NCBI GenBank assembly: GCA_030429345.1
Contig: JAUIFJ010000007.1
Location: 62,001 to 126,000 of the forward strand
Length of the DNA stretch: 64,000 bases
From: a bacterium
GTDB lineage: Bacteria > CAIWAD01
Direction of reading: 5' to 3'
The first letter of the stretch is position 1. Each line of letters opens with the position of its first letter. Below are positions 1 through 10,274 of this stretch, piece by piece. The position numbers were made by a program, and so were the translations under genes. The notes beneath the pieces were generated by a model. The model did no database searches, was not told the DNA's origin, and saw nothing but the letters and a program-made list of their open reading frames with translations.

Positions 1-914
1 TAGGTATTGACGATGCGCGGCAGGAAGAGCTGGTAGCGGTCTCCGCCCGTATCGCTGCGCTGGTTGACAATGTAGAAGGATGAGCCTCCGACGAGCTGAG
101 TCTCGGCGCTTTCCCAGGCAAAAGGAATGCCCAGCAGGCGGCCTTCCCAGGTGGCGCGCTGCAGTTCCCAACCCAGGCGGTAGAAGTCGTGATCCATAGG
201 CAGGAGGATCGAGCTGCTGGCGGGCAGCAAGGCGCGTTCCGTGCCGCTGATCTCGATCTGCACGGGGCGCAGCAGCTGATTGACGATTTCCAAGTCTGGG
301 TACGCGGTGCGTTCGACCGCTGCCGGCAGGAACTGGGCTCCGGTGGTGGTGCGGAAGACCAGCTGCTCCACGACCGTCGAGGGCGAGGCCAGTCCGGAGC
401 GGTCGACGCGGATCCACAGGGAATCCGGCGTGCTGCCTTCCTGCCGTTCGACTTCCAGCCAGGAAGGAGGATCATCCAGGGTCCATGGGGCCTGCACCTC
501 GCTTCCCTGGCGGATCCGCAGCCAGCGCTCACCGTAATGCCAGCTGAAATCGAGGGTATCCGTGTCGAATTCCAGCCAGGGCAGGTTCCGGTCCCGCTCC
601 AGCACGGGGTCGTGTGACAGGGTCAGCGGGCCGGCGATCTGCAATGCGGCCTCGTAGCGCTCCCAGGGCGGCTGGTCAATCACGAGGGTTTCCGGTCCGG
701 CTTCCAGGCGGTAGAAGGCGAAATGGCCGTTCTCGTCCGTACTCAGGCTGAAGCCGCTGGAGCGCAGCTGGATCAGGACGTCCGCCAGGCGGCTCCCGCT
801 GAGCGAGTCCTGGACAATTCCCTCCAGCGAGGGGCGTTCGCTGGTTGTGGATGAATTGGAGCCGCAGCCCTGCAGGAGCAGCAGAACTGCCAGCGGCAAC
901 AGGCGTGATTGCAT
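1..914 (-). CDS. Partial lipoprotein (carboxypeptidase-regulatory-like plus BACON-like repeat), runs off left edge
   Basis: Minus-strand reading from ATG at 914: MQSRLLPLAVLLLLQGCGSNSSTTSERPSLEGIVQDSLSGSRLADVLIQLRSSGFSLSTDENGHFAF..., lipobox LLQGC; open to base 1. Absent from the ORF track because it has no stop in the window. Confidence 0.75.
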   Translation of the reverse strand, partial: MQSRLLPLAVLLLLQGCGSNSSTTSERPSLEGIVQDSLSGSRLADVLIQLRSSGFSLSTDENGHFAFYRLEAGPETLVIDQPPWERYEAALQIAGPLTLSHDPVLERDRNLPWLEFDTDTLDFSWHYGERWLRIRQGSEVQAPWTLDDPPSWLEVERQEGSTPDSLWIRVDRSGLASPSTVVEQLVFRTTTGAQFLPAAVERTAYPDLEIVNQLLRPVQIEISGTERALLPASSSILLPMDHDFYRLGWELQRATWEGRLLGIPFAWESAETQLVGGSSFYIVNQRSDTGGDRYQLFLPRIVNT

Positions 915-1020
915 GCCCTTGGTTCCTTGTTTCCAGTGCCGCGTGCGGAAAGCGCGACGGGTTCGAACCGGCCGGACCCGGTGGAGAGCGCCTTAATATA
1001 AGGCTTCCCGCAAGGCTTCG

Positions 1021-1037
1021 TGGCCCTTGCCTTGCTA
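1021..1037 (+). promoter_or_regulatory. Putative sigma-54 promoter TGGCCCTTGCCTTGCTA
   Basis: GG and GC with exact -24/-12 spacing; palindrome GCCTTA-N3-TAAGGC at 990-1004 just upstream. Confidence 0.55.
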
Positions 1038-1190
1038 CATTCAATCCTTCGAAGGAGGAAGCAGCGGCATGTGGCCCGGTACCAGCAGCAGCGCGTCCAT
1101 GACGCAGAGGCGCAACACCCGAAGGGGACACCCCGGTTTCCACCCATGGTTGCCGGGCTGTCCCGCGAGTATCCGCAGCAGCCTGCCGCG

Positions 1191-3617
1191 ATGCCGCGCG
1201 CAGGAAGGCGGCGCCGCTTGAAGCTTCTGCCCGTCTGTCTGCTGCTGCTGTTGACCGCACGACCCTCTTCCGCCGAGCGTTTCTGGGGGCAGGTTGTCAG
1301 CAGCACGGGGACTCCTGTACCACGGCCTCTGGTGCAGGTCAAGGGACAGGGCGCGGTCCTGGGGGACGGGCGCGGCTATTTCGCGCTGGTCGATGTTCCC
1401 CTGGGCGAGCTGCAGGTCCTGATCGAGGCCGCGGGCCACCTGCCCCTGCGGAGACGCATCTACCAGTCCCGCGAGAGCGCTCGCGTCTTTGAACTGCTGC
1501 CGCTGGCCAGTGACGGCCAAAGCCCGGACCCTCTTCTGCGGGGCGAGCTGGACGGATCCGGGGCCGGCCGACGGGCCCGCATGGCGCTGGACCTGAACCG
1601 CGACGGCCTGCCCGAAGGCTGGCAGGGCGAGGAGCGCACACTGGCCCTGCTCGATGGGCGTCCGCTCTCCAGTCCCCTGGGCTACTGGGCGACCCCCCTG
1701 GAAGAAGCGGCCCTGTGGGGACCCGGCCAGTGGCAATCCAGCGGAAAGGACGCCTTCCTCTTTCGCGGCGGCCTCCTGGAAAGCCGGCACCTTCCGCGCA
1801 GCTGGAACCTGTCGCCGGAAGTGCTGCAGCCGGCCACGCTGCGGCCGCAAGCCTTCTCCTTCCAGCTCTCCGGTGGTACCGGCGGTCGTGGAGGCAGCTC
1901 CTTCGAGAGCTGGTTCCGGCCAGGCTTCAATCGGGTCGAGCGCCTGCGGCTCGAAGAACTGCGGGCCCCGGGCGATGGCGGCCGCAACCGGGATGCGCGG
2001 CTGTCCCTGCTGGATCGGCTGGTGCTGCCGGGCCTGTTGCTGGAACAGGGACTGCAGTTCAGTCGCCAGCAGCTGCAGGCTCCCCTTCCCTGGGAAGGCG
2101 AGCAGGTCCTGCTGGATCACACTCGCGGTAGGCAATCCGGCCGCAGCGTTGAGTACGGCGCGCGCGCCCTTTCAATGAACTCCGACGGTTTCCGCATGCG
2201 CCTGGACCTGCAGTTGGGTGGTCGCTGGCAGCAGCTCGAACGAATGGAAGAAGACCTCCTCTTCCGCCGGGGCGAAGGCAGTGCCGCGGAAGGCACCTTG
2301 ACCTCCTCCGCCTGGTTCAACAGTGAACGGCGACGAAGACTTCTGCGCCAGGCTTGTGCATTGAGCCTGGTTCTGCCCCATGATCGCGGCCTCTTCGAGC
2401 TGGGCTTCTTTCTGGACTTCCAGCAGCGCCTGCAGGAGGGAAGCCTGAAGGGCAGTCCGCAACCGGAGCTGGATCCTCGCGGAAACTGGTACGGCCTCAA
2501 GGATCGTCGCAACCTGGCCGGCCTGCGGCTGGCGGACCGCTACCAAGTCCTGCCGGACCTGGCTCTCGATGCCGGATTCGCTGCCCGCTACTCGAACTAT
2601 GTTTTCGAGCGCCTGGCGACGCCCCTCTTTCCGGCAAGCCAGCAGATCGAGTTCGATGACGCCCTGCTGGCTCTCGAACCCCAGATCGGCCTGCTCTGGA
2701 CGCCCGGAGCGCGCCACAGCCTCTCCCTGGCCTGGCTTTCGAGCCGGCGTCCGCTGGATCCGGAAGACTACTGGGACGGGGACCTGCCTCCCCATGTACC
2801 CGGCACAAGCCCCTTGTTCGACAGCGATCTCTTCGGCGCAGCCGTTCCCCTGCTCGGCACGGAAAAACGGCAGCTCTGGTCGCTGGTCCTGCAGCAGCGC
2901 TTGTATACAGGCTCCCTGCACGCGGAACTGCACTGGCACCAGGTCGAGCGACGGAGCGGCATGGGCCTGCGCGAGAACCGCGGCTCGACGCTTCGCCCCC
3001 TGAGGGCCAGCGGCGGCCGCTACGAGCGTCTGCACAGCCGACTGGCCTGGGAACCGACGCATCGCCGGCTGCTGAGCGTCGACCTGGCCCTGGAGGGCAC
3101 CTGGACGCGCTGGCGTGAAGGCTGGTTCATCCATCCGCTGGAGGATCGCTTCCAGCCTGCGAGTGGGCGGCCAATGCAGGATCCGGACCCTTTGTACTAC
3201 GATGACGGCGGGCGCTACGAGCTGCGTCGCCTGCGAGGGCTGGAAGTCGCCGGCTGGCCCCGGCTGCAGGCCCGCATTGGCCTGCAGTCCAACTGTCGCC
3301 TGGGCCCCTGGAGCCTGGAAGCGCGCCTGGAAGCCCTGGCCCGCAGCGCCTATGCGGTCGACATCGGCCTGGCTGCCGCTTCTCGGCTGGATGCCCTCAG
3401 GCAGCTGGACCTGCACGTTCAGGGCTTGCGCCAGGCGGGGCCCTTCCGGCTGAGTCTTGCGCTTCGCCTGCGCAACCTGCTCGACGCCAAGGGCGAACAG
3501 GCGGGCGTGTATACACGCTTCCAAAACCGGGAACCGGTGCTGAACAGCACGACGCAGACCGGGCGTATCGCACTGCTTGAGCTGGGCCTCGGGATTCGGG
3601 AGGGCGCGGGGAAATGA
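1191..3617 (+). CDS. Outer-membrane beta-barrel / TonB-dependent receptor-like protein with N-terminal carboxypeptidase-regulatory-like domain
   Basis: Signal peptide MPRAGRRRRLKLLPVCLLLLLTARPSSA; regulatory-like domain GQVVSSTGTPVPRPLVQVKGQGAVLGDGRGYFALVDVPLGELQVLIEA; barrel-like alternating pattern. Start uncertain (GTG 1071, ATG 1146 and ATG 1191 are in frame). Confidence 0.65.
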   Translation: MPRAGRRRRLKLLPVCLLLLLTARPSSAERFWGQVVSSTGTPVPRPLVQVKGQGAVLGDGRGYFALVDVPLGELQVLIEAAGHLPLRRRIYQSRESARVFELLPLASDGQSPDPLLRGELDGSGAGRRARMALDLNRDGLPEGWQGEERTLALLDGRPLSSPLGYWATPLEEAALWGPGQWQSSGKDAFLFRGGLLESRHLPRSWNLSPEVLQPATLRPQAFSFQLSGGTGGRGGSSFESWFRPGFNRVERLRLEELRAPGDGGRNRDARLSLLDRLVLPGLLLEQGLQFSRQQLQAPLPWEGEQVLLDHTRGRQSGRSVEYGARALSMNSDGFRMRLDLQLGGRWQQLERMEEDLLFRRGEGSAAEGTLTSSAWFNSERRRRLLRQACALSLVLPHDRGLFELGFFLDFQQRLQEGSLKGSPQPELDPRGNWYGLKDRRNLAGLRLADRYQVLPDLALDAGFAARYSNYVFERLATPLFPASQQIEFDDALLALEPQIGLLWTPGARHSLSLAWLSSRRPLDPEDYWDGDLPPHVPGTSPLFDSDLFGAAVPLLGTEKRQLWSLVLQQRLYTGSLHAELHWHQVERRSGMGLRENRGSTLRPLRASGGRYERLHSRLAWEPTHRRLLSVDLALEGTWTRWREGWFIHPLEDRFQPASGRPMQDPDPLYYDDGGRYELRRLRGLEVAGWPRLQARIGLQSNCRLGPWSLEARLEALARSAYAVDIGLAAASRLDALRQLDLHVQGLRQAGPFRLSLALRLRNLLDAKGEQAGVYTRFQNREPVLNSTTQTGRIALLELGLGIREGAGK

Positions 3618-4213
3618 GCTTCTTCGATGCTCGTCGTGAGCTGGTCGTTGCCGGAGCCCGGCTGCATCAGCGCGGGCTGGTCGCCGGTCGCCAGGGGAAC
3701 CTGAGCCTGCGCCTGAGGGAGGGCATTGCGATCACGGCCGCCGGCCGCAACAAGGGAAAGCTGCAGCCGGCCGATATCGTCCTGCTGGATCCTGCCGACG
3801 GCCGCGTCCTGAGAGGAAGCGCGCCGGCCAGCAGCGAGAGCGCCCTGCACCTGGCGGTCTACCGGGCGCGTCCGGATCTGCGGGCGGTGGCGCACGCCCA
3901 TCCTCCGCAGGCGACAGGCTTTGCCGCCGCCGGGCTGGGCCTGGAAAACGGGATCCTGCCGGAGGTCGAAGCAGAACTCGGCGGCTGTCCCCTGGCCCCC
4001 TTCGGGCGGCCCGGCGGCGAGGAACTCGCCGACAGCATCCGCGGATTGATCCTGTCACACGACGTTCTCCTGCTGGCCAACCACGGCGCGCTGGCGGCTT
4101 CGGCGGAAAGCCTGGATCACGCGGTCGACCGCATGGAACAGCTGGAGTCCGCGGCACAGACCCTGCTGGCGGCGCGGCTGCTGGGCGGGGGGAAGCGGCC
4201 AGGGAATTGGTGA
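3614..4213 (+). CDS. Class II aldolase/adducin family protein (fuculose-phosphate-aldolase-like)
   Basis: GNLSLRL...AHAHPPQA...LLLANHGALA motifs typical of class II aldolases. Confidence 0.85.
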   Translation: MSFFDARRELVVAGARLHQRGLVAGRQGNLSLRLREGIAITAAGRNKGKLQPADIVLLDPADGRVLRGSAPASSESALHLAVYRARPDLRAVAHAHPPQATGFAAAGLGLENGILPEVEAELGGCPLAPFGRPGGEELADSIRGLILSHDVLLLANHGALAASAESLDHAVDRMEQLESAAQTLLAARLLGGGKRPGNW

Positions 4214-4260
4214 GGTTTCTTGGGGCCCTGCGAGAGCAAGGCCCAGCTGGAGGGTATCAC

Positions 4261-4731
4261 ATGAACTGGAATCGAGGTCTGATCCTGGCGCTGTCCCTGC
4301 TGCTGGCGGCCTGCACGAGTGATCCGCGGTATACGAGGGACCTGCGCGCCTCCTCCGGCGGGAAAAAGCCTTCCGGACGCGTCAGCGCCGCGCCGAAGCA
4401 GCCGGCAGGAGAGTTCCGTGTCAACCAGGTGCTCAAGGGCAGCGCCAGCTGGTACGGGCCCAAGTTCCATGGCCGACCGACGGCCTCGGGCGAGATTTTC
4501 GACATGGACGACATGACCGCGGCGCACAAGACCCTGCCGCTGGGGACCTGGGTGCAGGTCACCAACACGGCCAACGGGCGCAAGGTGGAGGTCAAGGTCA
4601 ACGACCGCGGCCCCTTCGCCGGCAACCGCATCCTCGACCTGAGCCGCGAAGCCGCCCGCCGTCTGGACTTCATCCAGGCCGGCGTAACAGACGTAGAGAT
4701 CCGGATCCTCACCCTGCCCGTTAATAAATAA
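4261..4731 (+). CDS. rlpA: RlpA-like septal ring lytic transglycosylase, lipoprotein
   Basis: LLAACTS lipobox; ASWYGPKFHGRPTASGEIFDMDDMTAAHKTLPLGTWVQVTN...VNDRGPF. Confidence 0.9.
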   Translation: MNWNRGLILALSLLLAACTSDPRYTRDLRASSGGKKPSGRVSAAPKQPAGEFRVNQVLKGSASWYGPKFHGRPTASGEIFDMDDMTAAHKTLPLGTWVQVTNTANGRKVEVKVNDRGPFAGNRILDLSREAARRLDFIQAGVTDVEIRILTLPVNK

Positions 4732-4894
4732 TTCCCCAAAAGACTCGAAGAGTCGACAGAACAGTAGCTGCGAGTGCCAACCCGCAGACAGGGCATCAAA
4801 CCCCCAGGGCAAGGCAACCCTTGCAACAAATTATTCCACGAAACGGGCGGACACCAACCCGCAGACGTCCTAACACATACCGGACCTGTCACAG

Positions 4895-7252
4895 CTAGTG
4901 CAGGATCTCCTCCAGGCGCAGGCGCTCCGTATCCTGGAAGGCGTCCCGCAGGTGCTGGACCAGCTCTTCCAGCTCCTGCAGCTCGGCCGGCAGAATGTAG
5001 CGGCCGCTTTCGTCGGTCAACTCCTCCAGCAGCGCGCGATCCCCCAGGCCTTCCTGCTCCAGTTCCTGTGATGCATCCTGCTCGCGGGCGTCGCCGCCTA
5101 ATTCCGCCGCCAGGCGCAGGCCGGCTTCGCTTTCCGGGAATCGGCGAATGGCGTCGCGCCAGTGGTCGACCGCGCGGCGGCGATCCCCCAGGATGTCGCG
5201 CTGGATCTCGGCGCGGGCCAGCAGGCTCACCAGGGCGGCCTCGCTCTCCGGGTAGAGGCTGTCCAGTTCCGTATACAGGTAGTAGGCCTCGAGGGCCTCG
5301 TAGGCTTCCAGCCACAGGCGCTCCGCCTGGTGCAGCAGGACGCGCGCGCTGTCCGCCTGGGTCGGCTCGCGCGGCAGGCCCAGGCGATCCCGCGCCGCGT
5401 TGGCCACCGCCGAGCTGGGGTATTCCTGCAAGAGGCGATTCAGCAGGGCGCGGGCAGCGGCGCTGTCGGCCAGTGATTCCTCCTTGAGCAGGGCGTGGCT
5501 GAAGAGCAGGCGGCTGTGCCGGACAGGGCTGCCCGGTTCGTCCTGCAGGGCGCTCATCAGGCTGTCGGCGGCCCTTGTGTGCCCCAGGCGCAGCTGCTGC
5601 AGTTCCGCCAGCTCGAAGCGTCGGTCGAAATAGAGCAGGTGCAGGCTGTCCTGTTCCTGCAGCAGCAGCATGGAATCAATCTCGACCTCGACCTGGCTGC
5701 TGTCGAGCAGCGCCGCCAGCAGAGTCGAATCGAGGCGTGCGCCCTCTTCCGCCAGGCGGATCTGAAGCAGGGAATCGGCGATCTGCGCCTCGCGCAGGCT
5801 GTCGGCCTTTGCCTCTTCCCTCTGGCGCCGCGACTGGAAGAGGTTGCGGCGGCCTCCAGGGTCCTTGAGGCGGTTTTCCAGGCGCTCGATGGCGCTGGAT
5901 TCCCCGCTACCTTCCTGCAGGGAGTCGGCCGCTTCCAGGCGCACCTCGAAGGCCTGCCGGAAGGCCCAGTCGGGAATGCTGTCCGCACGGGCGGCCAGGC
6001 TGTCCAGCGCAGACGACAGAGGCGGTCCGGGGGCTCCGGGAAGGCTGTCCAGCAGCAGTTCCGCCTGTGTGACAAATTTCACCGTGTCGCGTTTCAAAGC
6101 CGTTTTCAGCGCCGGCAGGCTTTCCTTGAGCTGCAGCCAGCGCGCGGAATCCGGATCCATGCGCAGGGACACGCGATGCAGCTGCTCTTCCAGGCTGTGG
6201 ATTTCCTCGCGCACGCCATCCAGCTCCTCCAGCTCATCCAGTCGCCGGGAAGCGCTGTCGGCCCAGGCGCTGCGGCTGTCCTCCTGGCCGCTGCGGCGGT
6301 AGTAGACCACGGCGCTGTCCACCTCGTCGACGGCGAAGAGCCACAGGTTGGCCAGGTGGTAGGCCGCCTCGCCGGCAGCCGGTGTGCGCTCGTAGTCCTC
6401 GAGCAGCCGGCTGTAGGCCTGCATGGCTTCGAGCTGCAGCCCGCGGGCCCGCAGCAGGTTGGCGTCGCGCAGGGCCACCGATTCCAGCAGGTCGTGGAAG
6501 TGCTCGTTGCGGCGGACCTTCTTCAGGCGGTTTTCGGCGCGCTCAAGCCGCCCCAGGCGGATCAGGTCGTCGATTTCCGCCATGTGGGCCTCGAACTCGA
6601 TCAGTCGTCCGGGCCGGTAACGAGGGACACGGGAATAGGCCTTGACTGCGCCTTCGAAATCGCCGAGCGCATGCAGGCTGCGACCGATCTCCAGGTTCAT
6701 GCGCCCCTTTTCCGGGCGGGATCGGGCATAGTCCAGCAACTGCTCCTGCAGCTGTGCCAGGCGGCCCCAGTTTTCTTCCTGGCGGGCCAGCTCGCTGTGG
6801 ATCTCGAGCCAGGTGCGGCGCTCCTCCTTCTTCAATTCCAGGGCTTCCAGTTCGCCGAGCAGGCGGCGGCACTCCTCCAGCCGGTTCAGTTCCAGCAGGG
6901 CCCGGGCGCGGTATACGCGGGAGCGTGGAATCAGTTTCGAGTCGGGGAAGTTGCTTTCCAGCTCGTCGAACTTGCGCAGGGCGCGGTGCTGCTGCTCCAG
7001 TTCCAGGTAACACAATCCGATCAGCAGGATCGTGTCGTCGACCCAGCGGCTTTCAGGGTAGAACTGCAGGAGCTTGGAGCTGACCGTATTGCTTTCACGA
7101 AAATCGGACTCCCCGCTCTGGCGGCTGTCGTCAGCCTTCTTCTCCATGCCCGCCTCGTAGTACTTGCGGGCGTTGTAGTAGGTATTGAAGTAGGCGCAGC
7201 CCCCCAGGAGGAGCAGCAGGACGAGGAAAGAGATCGGCCGAAGAAATCGCAT
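4895..7252 (-). CDS. Tetratricopeptide-repeat lipoprotein
   Basis: Lipobox LLLLGGCAYFNTYYNARKYYEAG followed by many TPR-like helical repeats. Confidence 0.75.
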   Translation of the reverse strand: MRFLRPISFLVLLLLLGGCAYFNTYYNARKYYEAGMEKKADDSRQSGESDFRESNTVSSKLLQFYPESRWVDDTILLIGLCYLELEQQHRALRKFDELESNFPDSKLIPRSRVYRARALLELNRLEECRRLLGELEALELKKEERRTWLEIHSELARQEENWGRLAQLQEQLLDYARSRPEKGRMNLEIGRSLHALGDFEGAVKAYSRVPRYRPGRLIEFEAHMAEIDDLIRLGRLERAENRLKKVRRNEHFHDLLESVALRDANLLRARGLQLEAMQAYSRLLEDYERTPAAGEAAYHLANLWLFAVDEVDSAVVYYRRSGQEDSRSAWADSASRRLDELEELDGVREEIHSLEEQLHRVSLRMDPDSARWLQLKESLPALKTALKRDTVKFVTQAELLLDSLPGAPGPPLSSALDSLAARADSIPDWAFRQAFEVRLEAADSLQEGSGESSAIERLENRLKDPGGRRNLFQSRRQREEAKADSLREAQIADSLLQIRLAEEGARLDSTLLAALLDSSQVEVEIDSMLLLQEQDSLHLLYFDRRFELAELQQLRLGHTRAADSLMSALQDEPGSPVRHSRLLFSHALLKEESLADSAAARALLNRLLQEYPSSAVANAARDRLGLPREPTQADSARVLLHQAERLWLEAYEALEAYYLYTELDSLYPESEAALVSLLARAEIQRDILGDRRRAVDHWRDAIRRFPESEAGLRLAAELGGDAREQDASQELEQEGLGDRALLEELTDESGRYILPAELQELEELVQHLRDAFQDTERLRLEEILH

Positions 7253-7337
7253 GGCCACCAAGCTAGAAATTCGCGGTGATTCCGCCCGCCCGTCGCAAAC
7301 TGCGTGCTACGATGCGCGTGTCCATACAAGAGCGAAG

Positions 7338-10109
7338 CTACTTGATCAGCAGGGCGCGCCGGATCAGCGGCCGTTCCCCTTCCGCCTCCAGCCGCACGAA
7401 GTAGATGCCGCTGGCATGGGCGCCCAGGTCCAGCAGCTGGCGGTGCACTCCGCTTTGCAGAAGGCCCAGGTTCTGCTGCAGCACGCGCCGGCCGCGCAGG
7501 TCATAGACCGACAGGTCGACCTGTCCCGGCCTGCTCAGGGCGAACTCGGCCAGGGTCGTCGGATTGAAGGGATTGGGGGCGATGCTGAAGGCGAAACTGG
7601 CCGGCAGGCTGAGCGGCTCGGCCTGCACGGAATTCTCCAGCCAGGCCATCAGGCGCGCCAGGACTTCCTGGCGTGACAGGAAACTCGCCGCGCCATGGAT
7701 CGCTTCCAGGCTGAAGGCCATGAAGGCCAGCCGGCTGCCCGAGGGATGCTCGCGCAGCACCGCCGCCTCTCCGCCGATGGCCCACTGCAGCAGGGCCTGC
7801 CCGCTGGTGGCGCTGATGGCGGCGGTGGGGAATTCCTGGTTGAAGGCGCCCTGCCCGCCGGTGACCAGCAGGCGTTCCCCCGCGCTGAAGAGAGGCGCGT
7901 TTTCTGCCGGGTCGAGAATCGGCGTGCTCTCGACCATGCCGGACAAGCCCAGACCGCAGGCTTCCAGCAGGTCCCCGCCGGCCCCCTGGGCCAGGCGCTG
8001 GCCGCTCAGCAGCAGCGATCCGCCCTGGGCGATGCGCTCGAGCAGGTGCTGGCGCTCCGTCTCGTCCAGGGGCTGGTTCGCCCTGCCGCTGTAATACACC
8101 ACATGCTCGTAGAGGTCCAGGTTCGTCCACTCGGCCCCGCTGAGCGCCGAGCGGCGTTCCACGGTGTAGCCCAACTCTTCCAGGGGCTCGCTGAAATACA
8201 GGTCGTGCTGGCCGTCGCTGTCCGTCGAGCTGTCGTCGTTGATCAAGAGGACCTGCGCCCGGCCGACGGCGGTTTCCGCCTCGACGGTCTCGATCCAGCC
8301 CAGGTCGTCCTCGCTGCGCAGGCTGAAACGGTGATTGCCCGGAGTCGTTTCAGCGGAAACCTGGATCTGGAAGCCGGCCTCCTCGCTGTAGAAGGGCACA
8401 TCGGCCTCGATCGGACCGACGCTCTGCGTCCCGCTTGTGACCGTCATCCAGTCGTTGTCCAGCAGCTGCAGGTCGACGGAGTTCAGTGGTTCGGTTCCCG
8501 TGTGACGCAACCGCAGCCGGATGGTGGCGTTCTCGCCCGGGTCCAGCCACTGGTCGCCGTTGTCGTCGCTTAAAACCTCGACTGCCTCGACAACCAGGCG
8601 CTGGTGCGGAAAGAGCTGGTGGAAGTCGGCGCGCATCGTGTCCGCGCTGTCGGAAATGTTGTAGATCGCCACCGGGCTCGGCGCGTTGTTGTAGCCCCGG
8701 CTGTCAGGTGTGGTATCCGTGTTGAAGGTGCGCCTGTCGCTGCTCCCCGGAAAGGGGTCGCCCGGGTCGGCACCAAAGCCCGAGTTCAGGTGATACAGTC
8801 CGTCCGCCTGTTCCAGGTCCACCTTGCGGTGCCAGTCCTCCGTGTTTCCCGCCATGCCCTGGTCCACGTGCCAGACCAGCATGCCGGCCTCGCTGATGCC
8901 CTGGTCCCAGGCCGTTTCCTGGCGGTTCTCGACCAGGAAGAACTCGGAAAAGCTTCCCGGAATCTCCAGGCGGATCACTTCGTCACACAGATGCAAGGCG
9001 CAGAGACCGTAATCCATGAGGGTGCTGGATGTGGTCGTCACGGTAGACCATTCCAGGTCCATACGGCACCAGGCGCTCAAGGCTGCCGGACGGTCCGGAC
9101 CCGAGTTGGGTCCGCCCCAGCTGCCGCCGGACATCACGCACCACTGGCCGATGCCGTCGCTGCTGTAATCCGTGTCGTAAAGGTCCGGCAGGCCCAGGGC
9201 GTGTCCGAACTCGTGCACATATACACCGATGTCGACCATGTCGCCCTGCTGCATTTCGGGCTGCATGGTGTAGTCCCAGATATCCACCCCGTCCAGTTCC
9301 AGAGGGCCGACGCCCCACAGCGACCAGCGGTGGCTCCAGATGTTGCTGTGGTTGCCCTCTTCCGCGCCATAGCCCTGGTGCACGATCATCAGGGCATCGA
9401 CGCTGCCGTTGCCGCTGTTGTCGAAGAGGCTGAAATCGACCTCGGCGTCCGCAGCCTCGACGGCTTCGACGACCAGGGCCTGGGCCCGTTCGTAGCCGTT
9501 GTTGTAGCCGTACCAGTCATGTTCGTGCTCGGCCGTGTACCAGCCGAAGACGCTGGCCGTGGTGCTGTAGCGGCCATGGCTCATGTCTTCCCAGTAGTTG
9601 CGGAAGCTGCCGACGCCGCCATAGTCCTCCTCGTTCATCAGCAGTTCGAAATTGCCGGCGGGCTGGCTGTGGGAGGCATCCGGGAAATTGATCAGCAGGA
9701 CACAGACATTCCACTCGCCCTCGACCCGCTGCTCCCGGGCCGCCTGGCCGGGAGGGGGCGCCAGTTGCCGGGCGCGCAGGGGTGCAATCTCCCTCTCGAT
9801 CCATTCCGGGTCCGGGCGCAGGTCGCGCGCCGAAGCCGGCCCCTGCGCGTCGGGGCGCACGGGAAGCGCCCCGGCCTGCAGTTCCCCTGAAGTCCCATGC
9901 TCGGCGTAATACCACAGGCCATTGTCGGCTTGCAGGATCGTGCAGCCGTCCTCGCTCACTCCCCAGTTGAGAAACTCGTCGCCGACCTGCCGAAAACGGA
10001 AACGGCCCTCTTCGCTTTCCCCTTCCAGGAGCCAGGGCGGAGCGGGAACAGCCTGCAGCAGGGCGGGCAAGAGCAGAAGGGCCAAAGGCGCGCAGAGGTG
10101 GCGGAACAT
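7338..10109 (-). CDS. M6 family secreted metalloprotease with C-terminal type IX-like/FlgD-Ig-like sorting domain
   Basis: VHEFGHALGLPDLYD zinc motif; signal peptide MFRHLCAPLALLLLPALLQA; C-terminus APNPFNPTTLAEFALSRPGQVDLSVYDLRGRRV. Confidence 0.88.
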   Translation of the reverse strand: MFRHLCAPLALLLLPALLQAVPAPPWLLEGESEEGRFRFRQVGDEFLNWGVSEDGCTILQADNGLWYYAEHGTSGELQAGALPVRPDAQGPASARDLRPDPEWIEREIAPLRARQLAPPPGQAAREQRVEGEWNVCVLLINFPDASHSQPAGNFELLMNEEDYGGVGSFRNYWEDMSHGRYSTTASVFGWYTAEHEHDWYGYNNGYERAQALVVEAVEAADAEVDFSLFDNSGNGSVDALMIVHQGYGAEEGNHSNIWSHRWSLWGVGPLELDGVDIWDYTMQPEMQQGDMVDIGVYVHEFGHALGLPDLYDTDYSSDGIGQWCVMSGGSWGGPNSGPDRPAALSAWCRMDLEWSTVTTTSSTLMDYGLCALHLCDEVIRLEIPGSFSEFFLVENRQETAWDQGISEAGMLVWHVDQGMAGNTEDWHRKVDLEQADGLYHLNSGFGADPGDPFPGSSDRRTFNTDTTPDSRGYNNAPSPVAIYNISDSADTMRADFHQLFPHQRLVVEAVEVLSDDNGDQWLDPGENATIRLRLRHTGTEPLNSVDLQLLDNDWMTVTSGTQSVGPIEADVPFYSEEAGFQIQVSAETTPGNHRFSLRSEDDLGWIETVEAETAVGRAQVLLINDDSSTDSDGQHDLYFSEPLEELGYTVERRSALSGAEWTNLDLYEHVVYYSGRANQPLDETERQHLLERIAQGGSLLLSGQRLAQGAGGDLLEACGLGLSGMVESTPILDPAENAPLFSAGERLLVTGGQGAFNQEFPTAAISATSGQALLQWAIGGEAAVLREHPSGSRLAFMAFSLEAIHGAASFLSRQEVLARLMAWLENSVQAEPLSLPASFAFSIAPNPFNPTTLAEFALSRPGQVDLSVYDLRGRRVLQQNLGLLQSGVHRQLLDLGAHASGIYFVRLEAEGERPLIRRALLIK

Positions 10110-10174
10110 GCATTCTCCCGAATTGGTTTTCCCGGACTCCCTGTGCTTCAGCGGGATGGGGGATGCCCAATATA

Positions 10175-10191
10175 AAGCAAGAAACGTGCCT
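10175..10191 (-). promoter_or_regulatory. Putative sigma-54 promoter AGGCACGTTTCTTGCTT upstream of M6 protease
   Basis: GGCACG-N4-TTGCTT with correct spacing; about 66 bp upstream of the protease start. An overlapping TATATT could be a sigma-A -10. Confidence 0.5.
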
Positions 10192-10274
10192 TGGGCTTCC
10201 GGCTTCTGATCAATGCAGGAACAGCGGTTTGAAGGCGAAAGCAATCGAGCGGGAGTAAGAAAAAGAGGAACGCG

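Noticed and set aside
1069-1221. Small ORF MWPGTSSSASMTQRRN... behind a GAAGGAGG SD
   Set aside because: Overlaps the receptor-like gene start region in another frame with no recognisable features; could be chance, and the SD may serve the GTG at 1071.
7295-7309. TAGCACGCAGTTTGC upstream of the TPR lipoprotein as a sigma-54 promoter
   Set aside because: Otherwise a good match, but the conserved -24 GG is AG; not strong enough to call.
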